DNA from: Scrofimicrobium sp. R131
GTDB lineage: Bacteria; Actinomycetota; Actinomycetes; Actinomycetales; Actinomycetaceae
Reading direction: 5' to 3'
Assembly (NCBI RefSeq): GCF_040256745.1
Contig: NZ_CP138335.1
Span: 186,001 to 250,000, forward strand
DNA length: 64,000 nt
Part shown: positions 24,481-33,185 of the stretch, in pieces
Layout: every line of letters starts with the position of its first letter
Numbering within the stretch: the stretch's first letter is position 1
The notes under the pieces: generated by a model
The model's input: only the letters and a program-made list of their open reading frames with translations
Databases searched by the model: none
What the model was told of the DNA's origin: nothing
Translations under genes and position numbers: made by a program

Positions 24481-27294
24481 ATGTTTTTCGTGCTCGGATT
24501 GCACCTTTTGGCAGCAATCTGCGCGCCCCTCCTGGTCCGGTGGTGGGGTCGACAGGCGTTCCTTCCCTTGGCGTTGGCCCCCCTCTCGGCGGTGGGGTGG
24601 GCGCTGGCCCACACCCAGCAGGCCTTTCACCAGCCGGTGGTAGAGCAGCTGAACTGGGTTCCCGCCCTGGGCTTGACCGTGGCTTTCCGCCTCGACGTCC
24701 TCTCCTGGTTGATGATGCTGATCGTCGGCGGGGTGGGGGCGCTGGTGATGGTCTACGCGTCGCGCTACTTCGCCCCAGACGCCCGCTCCCTCGGACGCTT
24801 CGCCGGGGTCTTCGTCGCATTCGCCGGCTCCATGCTGGGCCTGGTCACCGCCGACCACACCATGGCCGTCTACATGTTCTGGGAGTTTACGACGGTCCTG
24901 TCCTACCTGCTGATCGGCCACCACCATCAGCGCGGCCCCGCCCGCGCGGCGGCCCGCCAGGCGATCCTGGTGACCACCTCGGGCGCCCTGGCCATGTTTG
25001 CCGGTCTGGTCATGTTGGGCCTAGCCCCCGGCGGCTCCTTCCGCCTCTCCGAGCTGGTCGCGAACGCCCAGAGCGGCGTCCTGGCCACGCACTCTCCGCT
25101 GGTGGTGACCGCGGCCGTGCTGGTGCTGATCGGGGCGCTGACCAAATCCGCCCAATTCCCCTTCCACTTTTGGCTCCCGGGGGCGATGGCCGCCCCGACC
25201 CCGGTGTCCGCCTACCTGCACGCTGCCGCCATGGTCAAGGCGGGGGTGTACCTGGTCGCTCGCCTCACCCCCGGGTTTGCCGAGGTGCCGCTCTGGTCCC
25301 CGGTCGTGGTCACCTTCGGCCTGATCACCATGCTGATCGGCTCGTACCGGGCGCTGCGCCAGTACGACTTGAAGCTGATTCTCGCGTTCGGCACGGTCTC
25401 ACAGCTGGGGCTGATGATGGCCGCAGTCGGGTTTGGCACCCAGGAGGCGATGGCCGCCGGCCTGGTACTGCTGGTGGCACACTCCCTGTTCAAATCGGCG
25501 TTGTTCCTGACCGTGGGGGCGGTTGAATCCTCCACCGGCACGCGCGACCTGCGCGAACTCTCCGGGCTGTGGCGGCACAAGCCGGTGCTGGCGATCGGGG
25601 CCGGAGTGGCCGCCCTGTCCATGGCCGGTCTGCCGCTGACCACCGGCTACCTGGGGAAGGAAGCGCTGCTGACCGACCTGCTGCACCGGTCCTGGCCGGT
25701 GCTGGTGATCGTGGTCCTCGGCGCAATGTTGACTCTGGCCTACTCGTGGCGGTTCTGGTGGGGGGCCTTCGCCACCAAGAGGCTGCGGATGGAGCGCCCG
25801 ATCCAGCCGGTTTCCCCGATGATGCGGGTGCCGATCCTGCTGCTGGCGGCCGGGGCGCTGCTCGGCTTGGCTCCCGGGTGGTTGGAGCTGGTGGCCGCCC
25901 CGCCGGCGCAGGGCCTGCCCGGCTCGGTGCACCTGGCCTGGTGGTCAGGTTGGGGTCCGGGGTTGGCCACGCTGCTGATTGTGGCGGGAGGCCTGGCACT
26001 GATTCTGAACCGACCGAAGGTGGCCCGCTGGCAGCGGCAACTGGCCCCGCGAGGCGGGTTGGTGCGGGTCTACACCTGGTCGCTGGTCGAGCTGGAACTG
26101 GTGGCGGCGCAGGTGACCTCGCTGCTGCATCGCGGTTCACTGCCGGGCGAGTTGAGTACGATCTTCGTCACCATGGTGGTGCTGGCGGCGGTGGCTCTCA
26201 CCCGGGTCGACGTGCCCTCGCAGCCGGTGGTCCTCTGGGACAGTCCGGTCCAGGCCGCCCTGGTGGTGCTGGCAATCGGGGCGGCGCTGATTGCCGCCCG
26301 CTCACTGCGACGAATGAAAGCGGTGCTGGCGCTGGCGGCCACCGGAATGCTGATCACGCTCCTGTTTGCCACTCAGGGCGCGCCCGACTTGGCCCTGACC
26401 CAACTGGTGGTGGAAGCCGTCTCCATCGTCGTCTTTGTGCTGGTGCTGCGAAATCTGCCCCCCTACTTCTCGAAGCGTCCGCTGTCCCTGTCCCGCTGGT
26501 GGCGCGGGCTGGTGGGCGCCAGCGTCGGCGTGGTGGTGGCGGTGGGCGGCTGGGTGGCGGCCGCCTCGCGAATTCACGAGCCGGTGTCCAACCTGATGCC
26601 GGAAGAGGCCCTGGGTTTTGGCAACGGGCAGAACGTGGTCAACGTGATTTTGGTGGACATGCGCGCCTGGGACACCGTCGGCGAGCTGTCCGTCCTGCTA
26701 GTCACCGCCACCGGGGTGGCCTCGCTGATTTATTTGAAGTCGCGCAGCGGGCAGATTGATAAGGCTCCACCCGCGGCGCTGGCGGAAGGACAGTACCTCC
26801 CCGGAGCGGCCGCGCTCAAACCGCAGGACCGGTCCCTGGTGCTCGAGGTGGCCACCCGCGTCCTCTTCCCGGCCATGCTGGTGCTGTCGATCTGGCTGCT
26901 GCTGGTGGGCCACAACAACCCGGGTGGCGGCTTTGCCGGCGGGGTGGTGGCGGGCCTCGCGTTTGTTTTGCGCTACCTGGCGGGAGGTCGGTTCGAGCTG
27001 GGGGAGGCGATGCCATTTCCGGCTGGGCGTCTGCTCGGATTTGGCCTGTTCGTGGCGGCGGCCGGCGGGGCGGCTCCCCTCCTGTTTGGGAACGCGGTCC
27101 TGCAGTCAACTCCGGTCGACTTGACCTTGGGGCCGCTGGGCGACCTGCACTTCACCACCGCCATGATTTTGGATATCGGCGTCTACCTGCTGGTGATCGG
27201 CTTGGTGATCGACCTGGTGTCAGCGCTGGGGGCCGAGATTGACCGGCACAATGAGGCCTCGCGGCCAGTCCCGTTGGAACGGAGGATCCTCTGA
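24481..27294 (+). CDS. mrpA: Mrp Na+/H+ antiporter subunit A fused to subunit B
   Basis: A 937-residue membrane protein. The first 500 residues are the NuoL/MrpA proton channel domain (core YMFWEFTTVLSYLLIG and FPFHFWLPGAMAAPTPVSAYLHAA, given here only in part: HFWLPGAMAAPTPVSA). About residues 590-660 are the MbhD/DUF4040 domain. From about 780 comes the MrpB domain, with HNNPGGGFAGG near residue 814. The operon order is A(B)-C-D-E-F-G with overlapping genes, a complete group 1 Mrp system. It exchanges sodium for protons across the membrane, supporting pH and sodium homeostasis. GAGGGG precedes the ATG. Confidence 0.95.
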   Translation: MFFVLGLHLLAAICAPLLVRWWGRQAFLPLALAPLSAVGWALAHTQQAFHQPVVEQLNWVPALGLTVAFRLDVLSWLMMLIVGGVGALVMVYASRYFAPDARSLGRFAGVFVAFAGSMLGLVTADHTMAVYMFWEFTTVLSYLLIGHHHQRGPARAAARQAILVTTSGALAMFAGLVMLGLAPGGSFRLSELVANAQSGVLATHSPLVVTAAVLVLIGALTKSAQFPFHFWLPGAMAAPTPVSAYLHAAAMVKAGVYLVARLTPGFAEVPLWSPVVVTFGLITMLIGSYRALRQYDLKLILAFGTVSQLGLMMAAVGFGTQEAMAAGLVLLVAHSLFKSALFLTVGAVESSTGTRDLRELSGLWRHKPVLAIGAGVAALSMAGLPLTTGYLGKEALLTDLLHRSWPVLVIVVLGAMLTLAYSWRFWWGAFATKRLRMERPIQPVSPMMRVPILLLAAGALLGLAPGWLELVAAPPAQGLPGSVHLAWWSGWGPGLATLLIVAGGLALILNRPKVARWQRQLAPRGGLVRVYTWSLVELELVAAQVTSLLHRGSLPGELSTIFVTMVVLAAVALTRVDVPSQPVVLWDSPVQAALVVLAIGAALIAARSLRRMKAVLALAATGMLITLLFATQGAPDLALTQLVVEAVSIVVFVLVLRNLPPYFSKRPLSLSRWWRGLVGASVGVVVAVGGWVAAASRIHEPVSNLMPEEALGFGNGQNVVNVILVDMRAWDTVGELSVLLVTATGVASLIYLKSRSGQIDKAPPAALAEGQYLPGAAALKPQDRSLVLEVATRVLFPAMLVLSIWLLLVGHNNPGGGFAGGVVAGLAFVLRYLAGGRFELGEAMPFPAGRLLGFGLFVAAAGGAAPLLFGNAVLQSTPVDLTLGPLGDLHFTTAMILDIGVYLLVIGLVIDLVSALGAEIDRHNEASRPVPLERRIL

Positions 27295-27737
27295 TGCCCT
27301 CACTGGCCATGCTGCTCTTGGCCGGTGCCCTGGTGGGCACCGGAGTTTACCTGGCGCTTGAGCGAACCCTGACCCGCGTCTTCATTGGGCTGTCCTTCAT
27401 CACCAACGGGGTGAACGTCCTGATTCTGGCGATGGCCGGTCCGGCCGGGTTGCCGCCGCTGCTGTGGGGGGACTGGGGTCAGATTGCGGACCCGCTGCCG
27501 CAGGCGCTGATCCTCACCTCGATTGTCCTGTCGCTCGGGACGACCGCCTTCGGGTTGGCCCTCGCCTACCGCTCCTGGCGCCTGACCGGTCACGACGAGG
27601 TGGTTGACGACATTGAGGATCGTCGCCTGGCACGACTGGCCCAGCGTCAGCGGCGCCGGGGTGAGGATTACGGCGTTGAGGGAACTGAAGATCCCGGGGT
27701 TGACTACGACCGGTCGTCGGAGGGGAGTGACCAGTGA
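27294..27737 (+). CDS. mrpC: Mrp Na+/H+ antiporter subunit C (NuoK-like)
   Basis: A 147-residue protein with three membrane helices of the NuoK type, including GVYLALERTLTRVFIGLSF and the second helix with a conserved loop GPAGLPP. A charged C-terminal tail of about 40 residues follows. The ATG shares its first base with the last base of the mrpA stop, and the gene overlaps mrpD by four bases. Proton translocation partner of subunits A and D. Confidence 0.93.
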   Translation: MPSLAMLLLAGALVGTGVYLALERTLTRVFIGLSFITNGVNVLILAMAGPAGLPPLLWGDWGQIADPLPQALILTSIVLSLGTTAFGLALAYRSWRLTGHDEVVDDIEDRRLARLAQRQRRRGEDYGVEGTEDPGVDYDRSSEGSDQ

Positions 27738-29494
27738 ACCTCCTGCACGAGTGGAACTGGCTGCTGCCCCTGCCGGTGCTGATCCCCCTCCTCTCCGCGG
27801 GCTTGGCGTTGGTGGTGGGTCGACGTCCCCGCCTGCAGCAGCTGATCTCCGTCACCGCGCTGGGGCTGAGCCTGGTCATCGGGGTGATCCTGGTGCTCGG
27901 TGCGGCGGTGGCCCCCATGGCTCTCGACGTGGGTTCCTGGGCTGCCCCGATTGGGATCACCCTGGTGGCCGACAAGCTTTCGGCCCTGATGCTGCTGATC
28001 TCGCAGGTGGTTACGCTGGCGGTGCTGCTCTACACCGTGGGCGAGAACTTCTCGGATTCTTCCCCCAACGCTCCGGTAGCGATCTACCATCCGACCTTCC
28101 TGATCCTGGTGGCCGGGGTTTCCAACGCGTTCCTGACCGGCGACCTGTTCAACCTGTATGTCGGGTTTGAGATTCTGCTGGCAGCCTCTTTTGTCCTCAT
28201 CACCCTGGGTGGCACCCGCGGCCGGATTCGGGCGGGCACGGTCTACGTGGTGGTCTCGCTGGTTTCCTCCGCCATTTTCCTCACCGCCATCGCCCTGGTA
28301 TACGGCGCGGTGGGCACGGTGAACCTGGCTCTGCTGGCGGAGCGGCTGCCGGAGATCGACCCCGGAACCGCCCTGCTGCTCCAGTCACTGCTGCTGGTGG
28401 CTTTTGGAATCAAGGCGGCGATCTTCCCGCTGTCTGCCTGGCTTCCCGACTCCTACCCGACCGCCCCCGCTCCGGTGACGGCGGTGTTCGCAGGCCTGCT
28501 GACGAAGGTGGGGATTTACGCCCTGATTCGGCTGCAGTTCCTCCTGTTCCCGCAGAACCCGCTGACAGACCTGCTGGGGGTGCTCGGCCTGCTGACCATG
28601 CTGGTTGGGATCCTGGGGGCGGTGGCCCAGGACGACATCAAACGTCTGCTTAGCTTCACCCTGGTGTCGCACATCGGCTACATGGTCTGGGGGATTTCGC
28701 TGGCCACCCCCGCCAGTTTGGCGGCCGCCATCTACTACGCGCTGCACCACATTCTGGTCCAGGGTTGCCTGTTCCTGATCGTGGGCCTGATTGAGCGACA
28801 CTCGGGCACCACCTCGGGTCGGCGCCTGTCCAACCTGGCCCGAACCGCCCCGGTGACCGCGATCATGTACCTGATCGTCGGCTTCAACCTGGTCGGCGTC
28901 CCGCCTTTCTCCGGGTTCATCGGCAAGCTGGGCCTGGCGGAAGCTTCGGTGCAGGTGGGGACCCCCATGGCCTGGGCGCTGCTGGCCGGCGGTTTGGTCA
29001 CCTCGTTCCTGACTCTCTACGTGGTGGTCAAGTTCTGGAATCGCGCCTTCTGGCAAACCCCGGATTCGGGTTCTGAGCTGGCCATCAACTACGAGCAGCG
29101 GGAGCACCTGTCCGGGCGGGAGGAACGCCGCCTGCGCCGGGCCGTCCGCGCGGCCCGAACCCAGCGCCGAGCCTACCGCCTGACCGAACTGTCCCGAACC
29201 GAAGGGGAACGCGGGGCCGGGCACTCGAACCCAATCATGTACGGGGCTGCGATCGGCCTGATTGTCGTCCAGTTGGGGATGGCCTTCGGGGCCGGCCCGA
29301 TCTACGGTTATGTCACCGAGGCGGCCCGCGAGATTGTCGGCGGCGACGTCTACGTCGAGGCGGTGCTGGGGACGACCGGCCGGGGCGAGGGAATCTCCAA
29401 CGACGTGGGCACTCCCGCAACCCCGCCCTGGGAGACCGACCCGGCCCCGTCGGTTCCGGTCCCCCGTCCAACCGAAGGGAGTGGCCATGACTGA
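27734..29494 (+). CDS. mrpD: Mrp Na+/H+ antiporter subunit D (NuoN-like)
   Basis: A 586-residue polytopic protein of the proton-translocating antiporter family. The core LFNLYVGFEILLAASFVL, with its essential glutamate, and the lysine-bearing helix GIKAAIFPLSAWLPDSYP mark the ion channel. A basic insert near residue 465-495 and a long acidic, proline-rich tail (about 60 residues) are less usual. GTG start overlapping mrpC by four bases; end overlaps mrpE by eight. Confidence 0.94.
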   Translation: MNLLHEWNWLLPLPVLIPLLSAGLALVVGRRPRLQQLISVTALGLSLVIGVILVLGAAVAPMALDVGSWAAPIGITLVADKLSALMLLISQVVTLAVLLYTVGENFSDSSPNAPVAIYHPTFLILVAGVSNAFLTGDLFNLYVGFEILLAASFVLITLGGTRGRIRAGTVYVVVSLVSSAIFLTAIALVYGAVGTVNLALLAERLPEIDPGTALLLQSLLLVAFGIKAAIFPLSAWLPDSYPTAPAPVTAVFAGLLTKVGIYALIRLQFLLFPQNPLTDLLGVLGLLTMLVGILGAVAQDDIKRLLSFTLVSHIGYMVWGISLATPASLAAAIYYALHHILVQGCLFLIVGLIERHSGTTSGRRLSNLARTAPVTAIMYLIVGFNLVGVPPFSGFIGKLGLAEASVQVGTPMAWALLAGGLVTSFLTLYVVVKFWNRAFWQTPDSGSELAINYEQREHLSGREERRLRRAVRAARTQRRAYRLTELSRTEGERGAGHSNPIMYGAAIGLIVVQLGMAFGAGPIYGYVTEAAREIVGGDVYVEAVLGTTGRGEGISNDVGTPATPPWETDPAPSVPVPRPTEGSGHD

Positions 29495-30089
29495 GTCCCG
29501 GACTCGCCCCACTCCGGCCCAGCTGCGCGCACACCGCCAGGCGCTGGCCAATCGCCGTCCCCGGCTGCACCTGGCCCTGGACCTAACCATCTGGCTCCTG
29601 TTCGTCTGGATGGCAGCCTTTGGGTCCCTGGAGCCGCTGGCTTTGATCGGCGCGCTACTGGCGGCGGTGGCCGTCCAGTGGCTGTTTCCGCTGCCGAACC
29701 GGGCGGGCATCTACCAGGTGCACCTGCTTTCCCTGGTCTGGCTGATTCTGCGGTTCATTTGGGATATGGCGCGGGCCGGCCTGCACGTGGTTTGGCTGAT
29801 CATCGCCAACCCACCTAGGCACGACGCCATCTTGCGGATCCAGGTTCGCACCTCCGTCCCCGAGTACCTGGCGTTGCTGGTGGCGATGACCACCCTGGTT
29901 CCCGGCACGGTCGTGGTGGAGGTCAAAGCGAAAGAACGGGTCCTCTATCTGCACTGCCTGGACGTCGAGGGGCAGGGTGGGCTGGAGGCGTTGCGGGCCA
30001 ACACGTTGGCGCAGGAGGCCCGGATTCTGCGGGCGGTGGCGCCGCGTGAGTTGCAGCGGGAAGTGGGGGTGAGCCGTGGACGCGGTTGA
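29487..30089 (+). CDS. mrpE: Mrp Na+/H+ antiporter subunit E
   Basis: A 200-residue protein with two or three helices at the N-terminus, then a cytoplasmic domain with RTSVPEYLALLVAMTTLVPGT, the family's most conserved region, and YLHCLDVEG. The ATG at 29487 is chosen because GAAGGGAG lies directly upstream within mrpD; the frame extends further upstream only as an antisense-like shadow. Required for assembly of the Mrp complex. It overlaps mrpF by 14 bases. Confidence 0.93.
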   Translation: MTESRTRPTPAQLRAHRQALANRRPRLHLALDLTIWLLFVWMAAFGSLEPLALIGALLAAVAVQWLFPLPNRAGIYQVHLLSLVWLILRFIWDMARAGLHVVWLIIANPPRHDAILRIQVRTSVPEYLALLVAMTTLVPGTVVVEVKAKERVLYLHCLDVEGQGGLEALRANTLAQEARILRAVAPRELQREVGVSRGRG

Positions 30090-30513
30090 GATTATCTACT
30101 GGGTGGCAGCCGCGCTGTTGCTGGGGGCGGCGCTGTTCACCCTGCTGCGCCTGGCTTGGGGGCCAACCACTTTGGACCGCGCCCTGGCCGCCGACCTGCT
30201 CACCTCGGTAGCCATCGCCCTCACCGTCCTGGTGATCGTCTGGTGGAACCGGGCCGACCTGCAGGTGCTCCTGGTGGTGTTTGCCCTGACCGGCCTGTTT
30301 TCCTCCACCACCATCGCCAAGTTCATCGGGAAGGAAAGCAAAGTGCGAGGGGAACCGCTACCTTCCGCCCAGGTTGAGCAGTTCGAGGCGAAGCTGGCCG
30401 AAGAGGAAGCCTGGCTGGAACGGCGCCTGCACCTGGGCCGACACGGGACGGTGGAGACGACCGGACCGGAGCGCTCCGGCGACTACGCCGAAACCACGGA
30501 GGAGGAACAATGA
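30076..30513 (+). CDS. mrpF: Mrp Na+/H+ antiporter subunit F
   Basis: A 145-residue subunit with three membrane helices in the first 90 residues, containing RLAWGPTTLDRALAADLL, the family's DR signature. The C-terminal half is an acidic hydrophilic extension of about 50 residues, longer than typical MrpF. GTG start overlaps mrpE; ATGA overlap joins it to mrpG. Confidence 0.92.
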   Translation: MDAVEIIYWVAAALLLGAALFTLLRLAWGPTTLDRALAADLLTSVAIALTVLVIVWWNRADLQVLLVVFALTGLFSSTTIAKFIGKESKVRGEPLPSAQVEQFEAKLAEEEAWLERRLHLGRHGTVETTGPERSGDYAETTEEEQ

Positions 30514-30836
30514 CGCTGCTCGGTGCCATTTTGATCCTGGTCGGAGCGTTCTTCACCCTGGTGGGGGCGGTGGGGCTGTTCCGCTTCCGTACGCTTTACG
30601 CCCGGATGCACGCCGCCACCAAACCGCAGATGTTGGGGTTGCTGTGCCTGCTGTCGGGATTGGCGCTCACGATCCGCACCTGGCAGGCCGTGTTGGGATG
30701 CGTGCTAATCCTGGCGATCCAGATGGTGGCGGCCCCGGTGGCTTCCCACCTGATGGGTCGCAGCGCTTACCGCCAGGGGCTGGCCGACGGGCCAGAACTG
30801 GTGGTTGATGAGTTGGCGGCAGACACTGACGACTAA
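30510..30836 (+). CDS. mrpG: Mrp Na+/H+ antiporter subunit G
   Basis: A 108-residue subunit with three helices. The loop LFRFRTLYARMHAATKPQ is the family's diagnostic motif, and a third helix ends in HLMGRSAYR. It is the last gene of the operon, and its stop overlaps the convergent DUF3073 stop by two bases. Confidence 0.93.
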   Translation: MTLLGAILILVGAFFTLVGAVGLFRFRTLYARMHAATKPQMLGLLCLLSGLALTIRTWQAVLGCVLILAIQMVAAPVASHLMGRSAYRQGLADGPELVVDELAADTDD

Positions 30837-31033
30837 CGTCGGTCGGAGTCGTCCCAATCGTCGACGTAGTACTTGTCGTCAAAGTCCTCGTCCAACTCCT
30901 CAAACTCCTCGTTGGAGTCCTCCGGATGACCAGAAAGCTCGCGCTGTAAAGCGTCGAGATCAGTCTCTGGACTGAAGTACTTTAGTCGCCGAGCGACCTT
31001 CATCTGCTTCGCCTTTTGACGGCCGCGCCCCAT
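30833..31033 (-). CDS. DUF3073 domain protein
   Basis: A 66-residue protein typical of Actinobacteria: basic start MGRGRQKAKQMKVARRLKY, then an acidic C-terminus dominated by aspartate and glutamate. The role is unknown. It is a useful lineage marker and is convergent with mrpG. Confidence 0.9.
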   Translation of the reverse strand: MGRGRQKAKQMKVARRLKYFSPETDLDALQRELSGHPEDSNEEFEELDEDFDDKYYVDDWDDSDRR

Positions 31034-31155
31034 GGCGTCGACCCCCTCTTACTCTTGCGGGTCCGTTAGACGGTCCCCTGGTTTCACCAAATCTGTCGTG
31101 GGGCCATTCTAGCCTGTCCGCAAATATATTCGCCATTCCCGGACGGGTGGTGACC

Positions 31156-31554
31156 CTAACCCTGTGCTGTGCCGATGGAGAACTCGACGCTTCCCGGGGC
31201 GTGAACCTTGCGCAACTGCCGGACAAACCGGCGCCACTCACGTCGCTCACGAGCCCGTCGTGTCTGACGGGCCACACAGAAACCGGTGGCAACTCCCGCG
31301 GCGGCCACCGCTCCCGCCGCGATCAGCACGCGCTTGATCGCTTCCCGGTCACCGTGGCGGGCCGCCTCGACCGTGTCCTGACAGTCCTGCTTGAACTGGT
31401 CGACCCGGTCGCGAACCGACTGCTTGGCATATTCGATTTGGACGGCCGGTTGCGCCTCGTGCGCCAGGGCCTCCATCGTGGCGGACAAACTGGTGCGGGC
31501 ATCGTCAATCTGCTGCTTCAGCTGGGCTTCCAGCACTTTTTCCGACTTGCTCAT
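31156..31554 (-). CDS. DUF3618 domain membrane protein
   Basis: A 132-residue protein: a helical N-terminal region (KVLEAQLKQQIDDAR) matching DUF3618, a middle coiled segment with basic residues, one membrane helix (RVLIAAGAVAAAGVATGF) and a very basic C-terminus. Its ATG overlaps the stop of the Holin-X gene by four bases, so both are in one operon. DUF3618 genes usually accompany Holin-X genes in Actinobacteria; the joint role is unknown. Confidence 0.85.
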   Translation of the reverse strand: MSKSEKVLEAQLKQQIDDARTSLSATMEALAHEAQPAVQIEYAKQSVRDRVDQFKQDCQDTVEAARHGDREAIKRVLIAAGAVAAAGVATGFCVARQTRRARERREWRRFVRQLRKVHAPGSVEFSIGTAQG

Positions 31555-32003
31555 TTGCCTAGACCTTCCTTGACCGCATCGACATTAGCCTGGATTTCCC
31601 CACCCACGTCGGGCACGTCTTTGGTGCCCCGGTTGATCAGCAGGGCGCCCACCGAAATAAGGAGAATCATCAGCAGCAGGATGATCCCCAGCGTGATCAG
31701 GGAGGCGGCCCAGGCCGGCACGATCAGCAGGAACAGCATCTCGATCGTGCGGAAGAACCAGAAGATGAAGTAGAAGAGCAGAATCAGACCGACCACGGCC
31801 AGGCCCGCGCCCGCCCCGAACTTCTTGGCGGCCTTGGTTACCTTCAACTTGGCCAGTTCAATCTGGGTGGTCAGCAGGGTTTTGGCCTGATCGAATGCGA
31901 GGCTGACCAGCCCAAACAGGCTGGCGCGCTCGGGGGGCTGGTTGAGGGCATCGGCGATTGCCTCTTCCCCCAGCAGGGTCTCGTTTGGTCCTGACTGTGT
32001 CAT
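31551..32003 (-). CDS. Actinobacterial Holin-X family (phage holin superfamily III) membrane protein
   Basis: A 150-residue protein with two long adjacent hydrophobic helices (about residues 65-90 and 100-125), preceded by an amphipathic helix and KLKVTKAAKKFG. This is the Holin-X/DUF1469 layout. ATG at 32003 is preferred over an upstream start at 32045 because GGGAGGGACCTCC precedes it. Despite the name, this chromosomal gene is not evidence for a prophage. Confidence 0.85.
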   Translation of the reverse strand: MTQSGPNETLLGEEAIADALNQPPERASLFGLVSLAFDQAKTLLTTQIELAKLKVTKAAKKFGAGAGLAVVGLILLFYFIFWFFRTIEMLFLLIVPAWAASLITLGIILLLMILLISVGALLINRGTKDVPDVGGEIQANVDAVKEGLGK

Positions 32004-32052
32004 GGAGGTCCCTCCCTCTGGCCGGCGGCTGCCCCGAGCAGCCAATCAATGG

Positions 32053-33165
32053 TTATAGTGTGTCACGTTCGGGCTCGCTTTGCGGCCCGCTTGTCCGCTC
32101 GGAGGGCTCCTCCAGGATTGAACCGCCCAGGCCTTCCAGGATCTGGCGGGCCTGATCGACCACGTCGGCCGCTTTCGGGGTGAGGGGAGCGGGAGGGGCA
32201 ATGTCGTCCAAGCTCAGCCGTGCCAACTCCAACTCGGTGGGAATATCCGAGATCACGGTCTCCACCTCGTTCTCGCTGAGGGGGACGAGGCGGGGGGCGT
32301 CGGCCTCGTCGAAAACGGCGGGAGCGGGCGCTTTTTCCGCGGCGTGGTGGGCCGGTTTTGGAGGTGGGGTCGGCCCGGTCTCGTTGGCCTCACCCAGCTC
32401 GCGGAGCGCCTCGAGGACGTCATCGCGACTGGGGTGCCAGAGTTCCCCGACCACCATTCCGTCGCCGAGGAAGATCACCCGATCCGCCCACGCAGCCGCG
32501 TCGGGCTCGTGGGTCACCATCACCACGGTCTGAGAGAATTCATCAACCGCGGTCCGCAGGAACTGCAAAACGTGCAGGGTGGAGCGCGAATCCAGGTTCC
32601 CCGTGGGCTCGTCCGCAAAGACGACGGCGGGGGCGGTCACCAGCGCCCGGGCGCAGGCCACCCGCTGCTGCTGGCCGCCGGACAGCTCGGCCGGTCGGTG
32701 GGAAAGCCGATCCCCCAACCCGACTGCTTCTACCACCGCGTCGAGCCGACCCGGAGGCAGCTTCATCCCCGCGATGTCCGCCGGCAGGGTGATGTTCTCC
32801 CGCGCGGTCAGGGTGGGAACCAGATTGAATGATTGGAAGATGAAACCCAGGTGTTCGCGGCGGACGCGGGTCAGCTGACGCTCCGACATGGTCGTCAGCT
32901 CCTGCCCGTCGAGGATCACCTGGCCGCTGGTGGCCGAGTCGAGTCCGGCCAGGCAGTGCATCAGGGTGGATTTACCCGAGCCGGACGGGCCCATGATCGC
33001 GGTGAATCGGCTCCGCTCGATCTCCAGGTCCACCCCGCGCAGGGCGGTCACTGCCGCCTCGCCCTTGCCGTAGACCTTCCGGAGGCCGCGGGCCTTCACC
33101 ACCGGCTCTGAGAGTTGGCCCGGTGGTTGGGGGGCGCGCAGCACTGTCGAGCTGGACCAGGTCAT
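32053..33165 (-). CDS. ABC transporter ATP-binding protein, LolD/MacB type, with long C-terminal extension
   Basis: A 370-residue protein. The first 240 residues are a complete ATPase: Walker A GPSGSGKST, Q-loop FIFQSFNLVP, signature LSGGQQQR, Walker B VVFADEPTGNLD, and the switch histidine in VTHEPD. This is the LolD/MacB/FtsE class. About 130 residues of low-complexity proline, alanine and acidic sequence follow, far beyond the usual length. No permease gene is adjacent, so it is an orphan or pairs with a MacB-type permease elsewhere. It lies 21 bases beyond the aldo/keto reductase on the same strand. Confidence 0.9.
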   Translation of the reverse strand: MTWSSSTVLRAPQPPGQLSEPVVKARGLRKVYGKGEAAVTALRGVDLEIERSRFTAIMGPSGSGKSTLMHCLAGLDSATSGQVILDGQELTTMSERQLTRVRREHLGFIFQSFNLVPTLTARENITLPADIAGMKLPPGRLDAVVEAVGLGDRLSHRPAELSGGQQQRVACARALVTAPAVVFADEPTGNLDSRSTLHVLQFLRTAVDEFSQTVVMVTHEPDAAAWADRVIFLGDGMVVGELWHPSRDDVLEALRELGEANETGPTPPPKPAHHAAEKAPAPAVFDEADAPRLVPLSENEVETVISDIPTELELARLSLDDIAPPAPLTPKAADVVDQARQILEGLGGSILEEPSERTSGPQSEPERDTL

Positions 33166-33185
33166 ACTTCCTCCGTCGCGATGAA

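Noticed and set aside
23049-25526. Very long open frame on the plus strand
   Set aside because: It runs antisense through the iron-sulfur oxidoreductase gene and then out of frame through mrpA. High GC makes such shadow frames common; arginine- and serine-rich composition is typical of artefacts.
31551-32003. Prophage indicated by a holin-type gene
   Set aside because: Holin-X proteins of this type are standard chromosomal genes in Actinobacteria, and no other phage genes are nearby.
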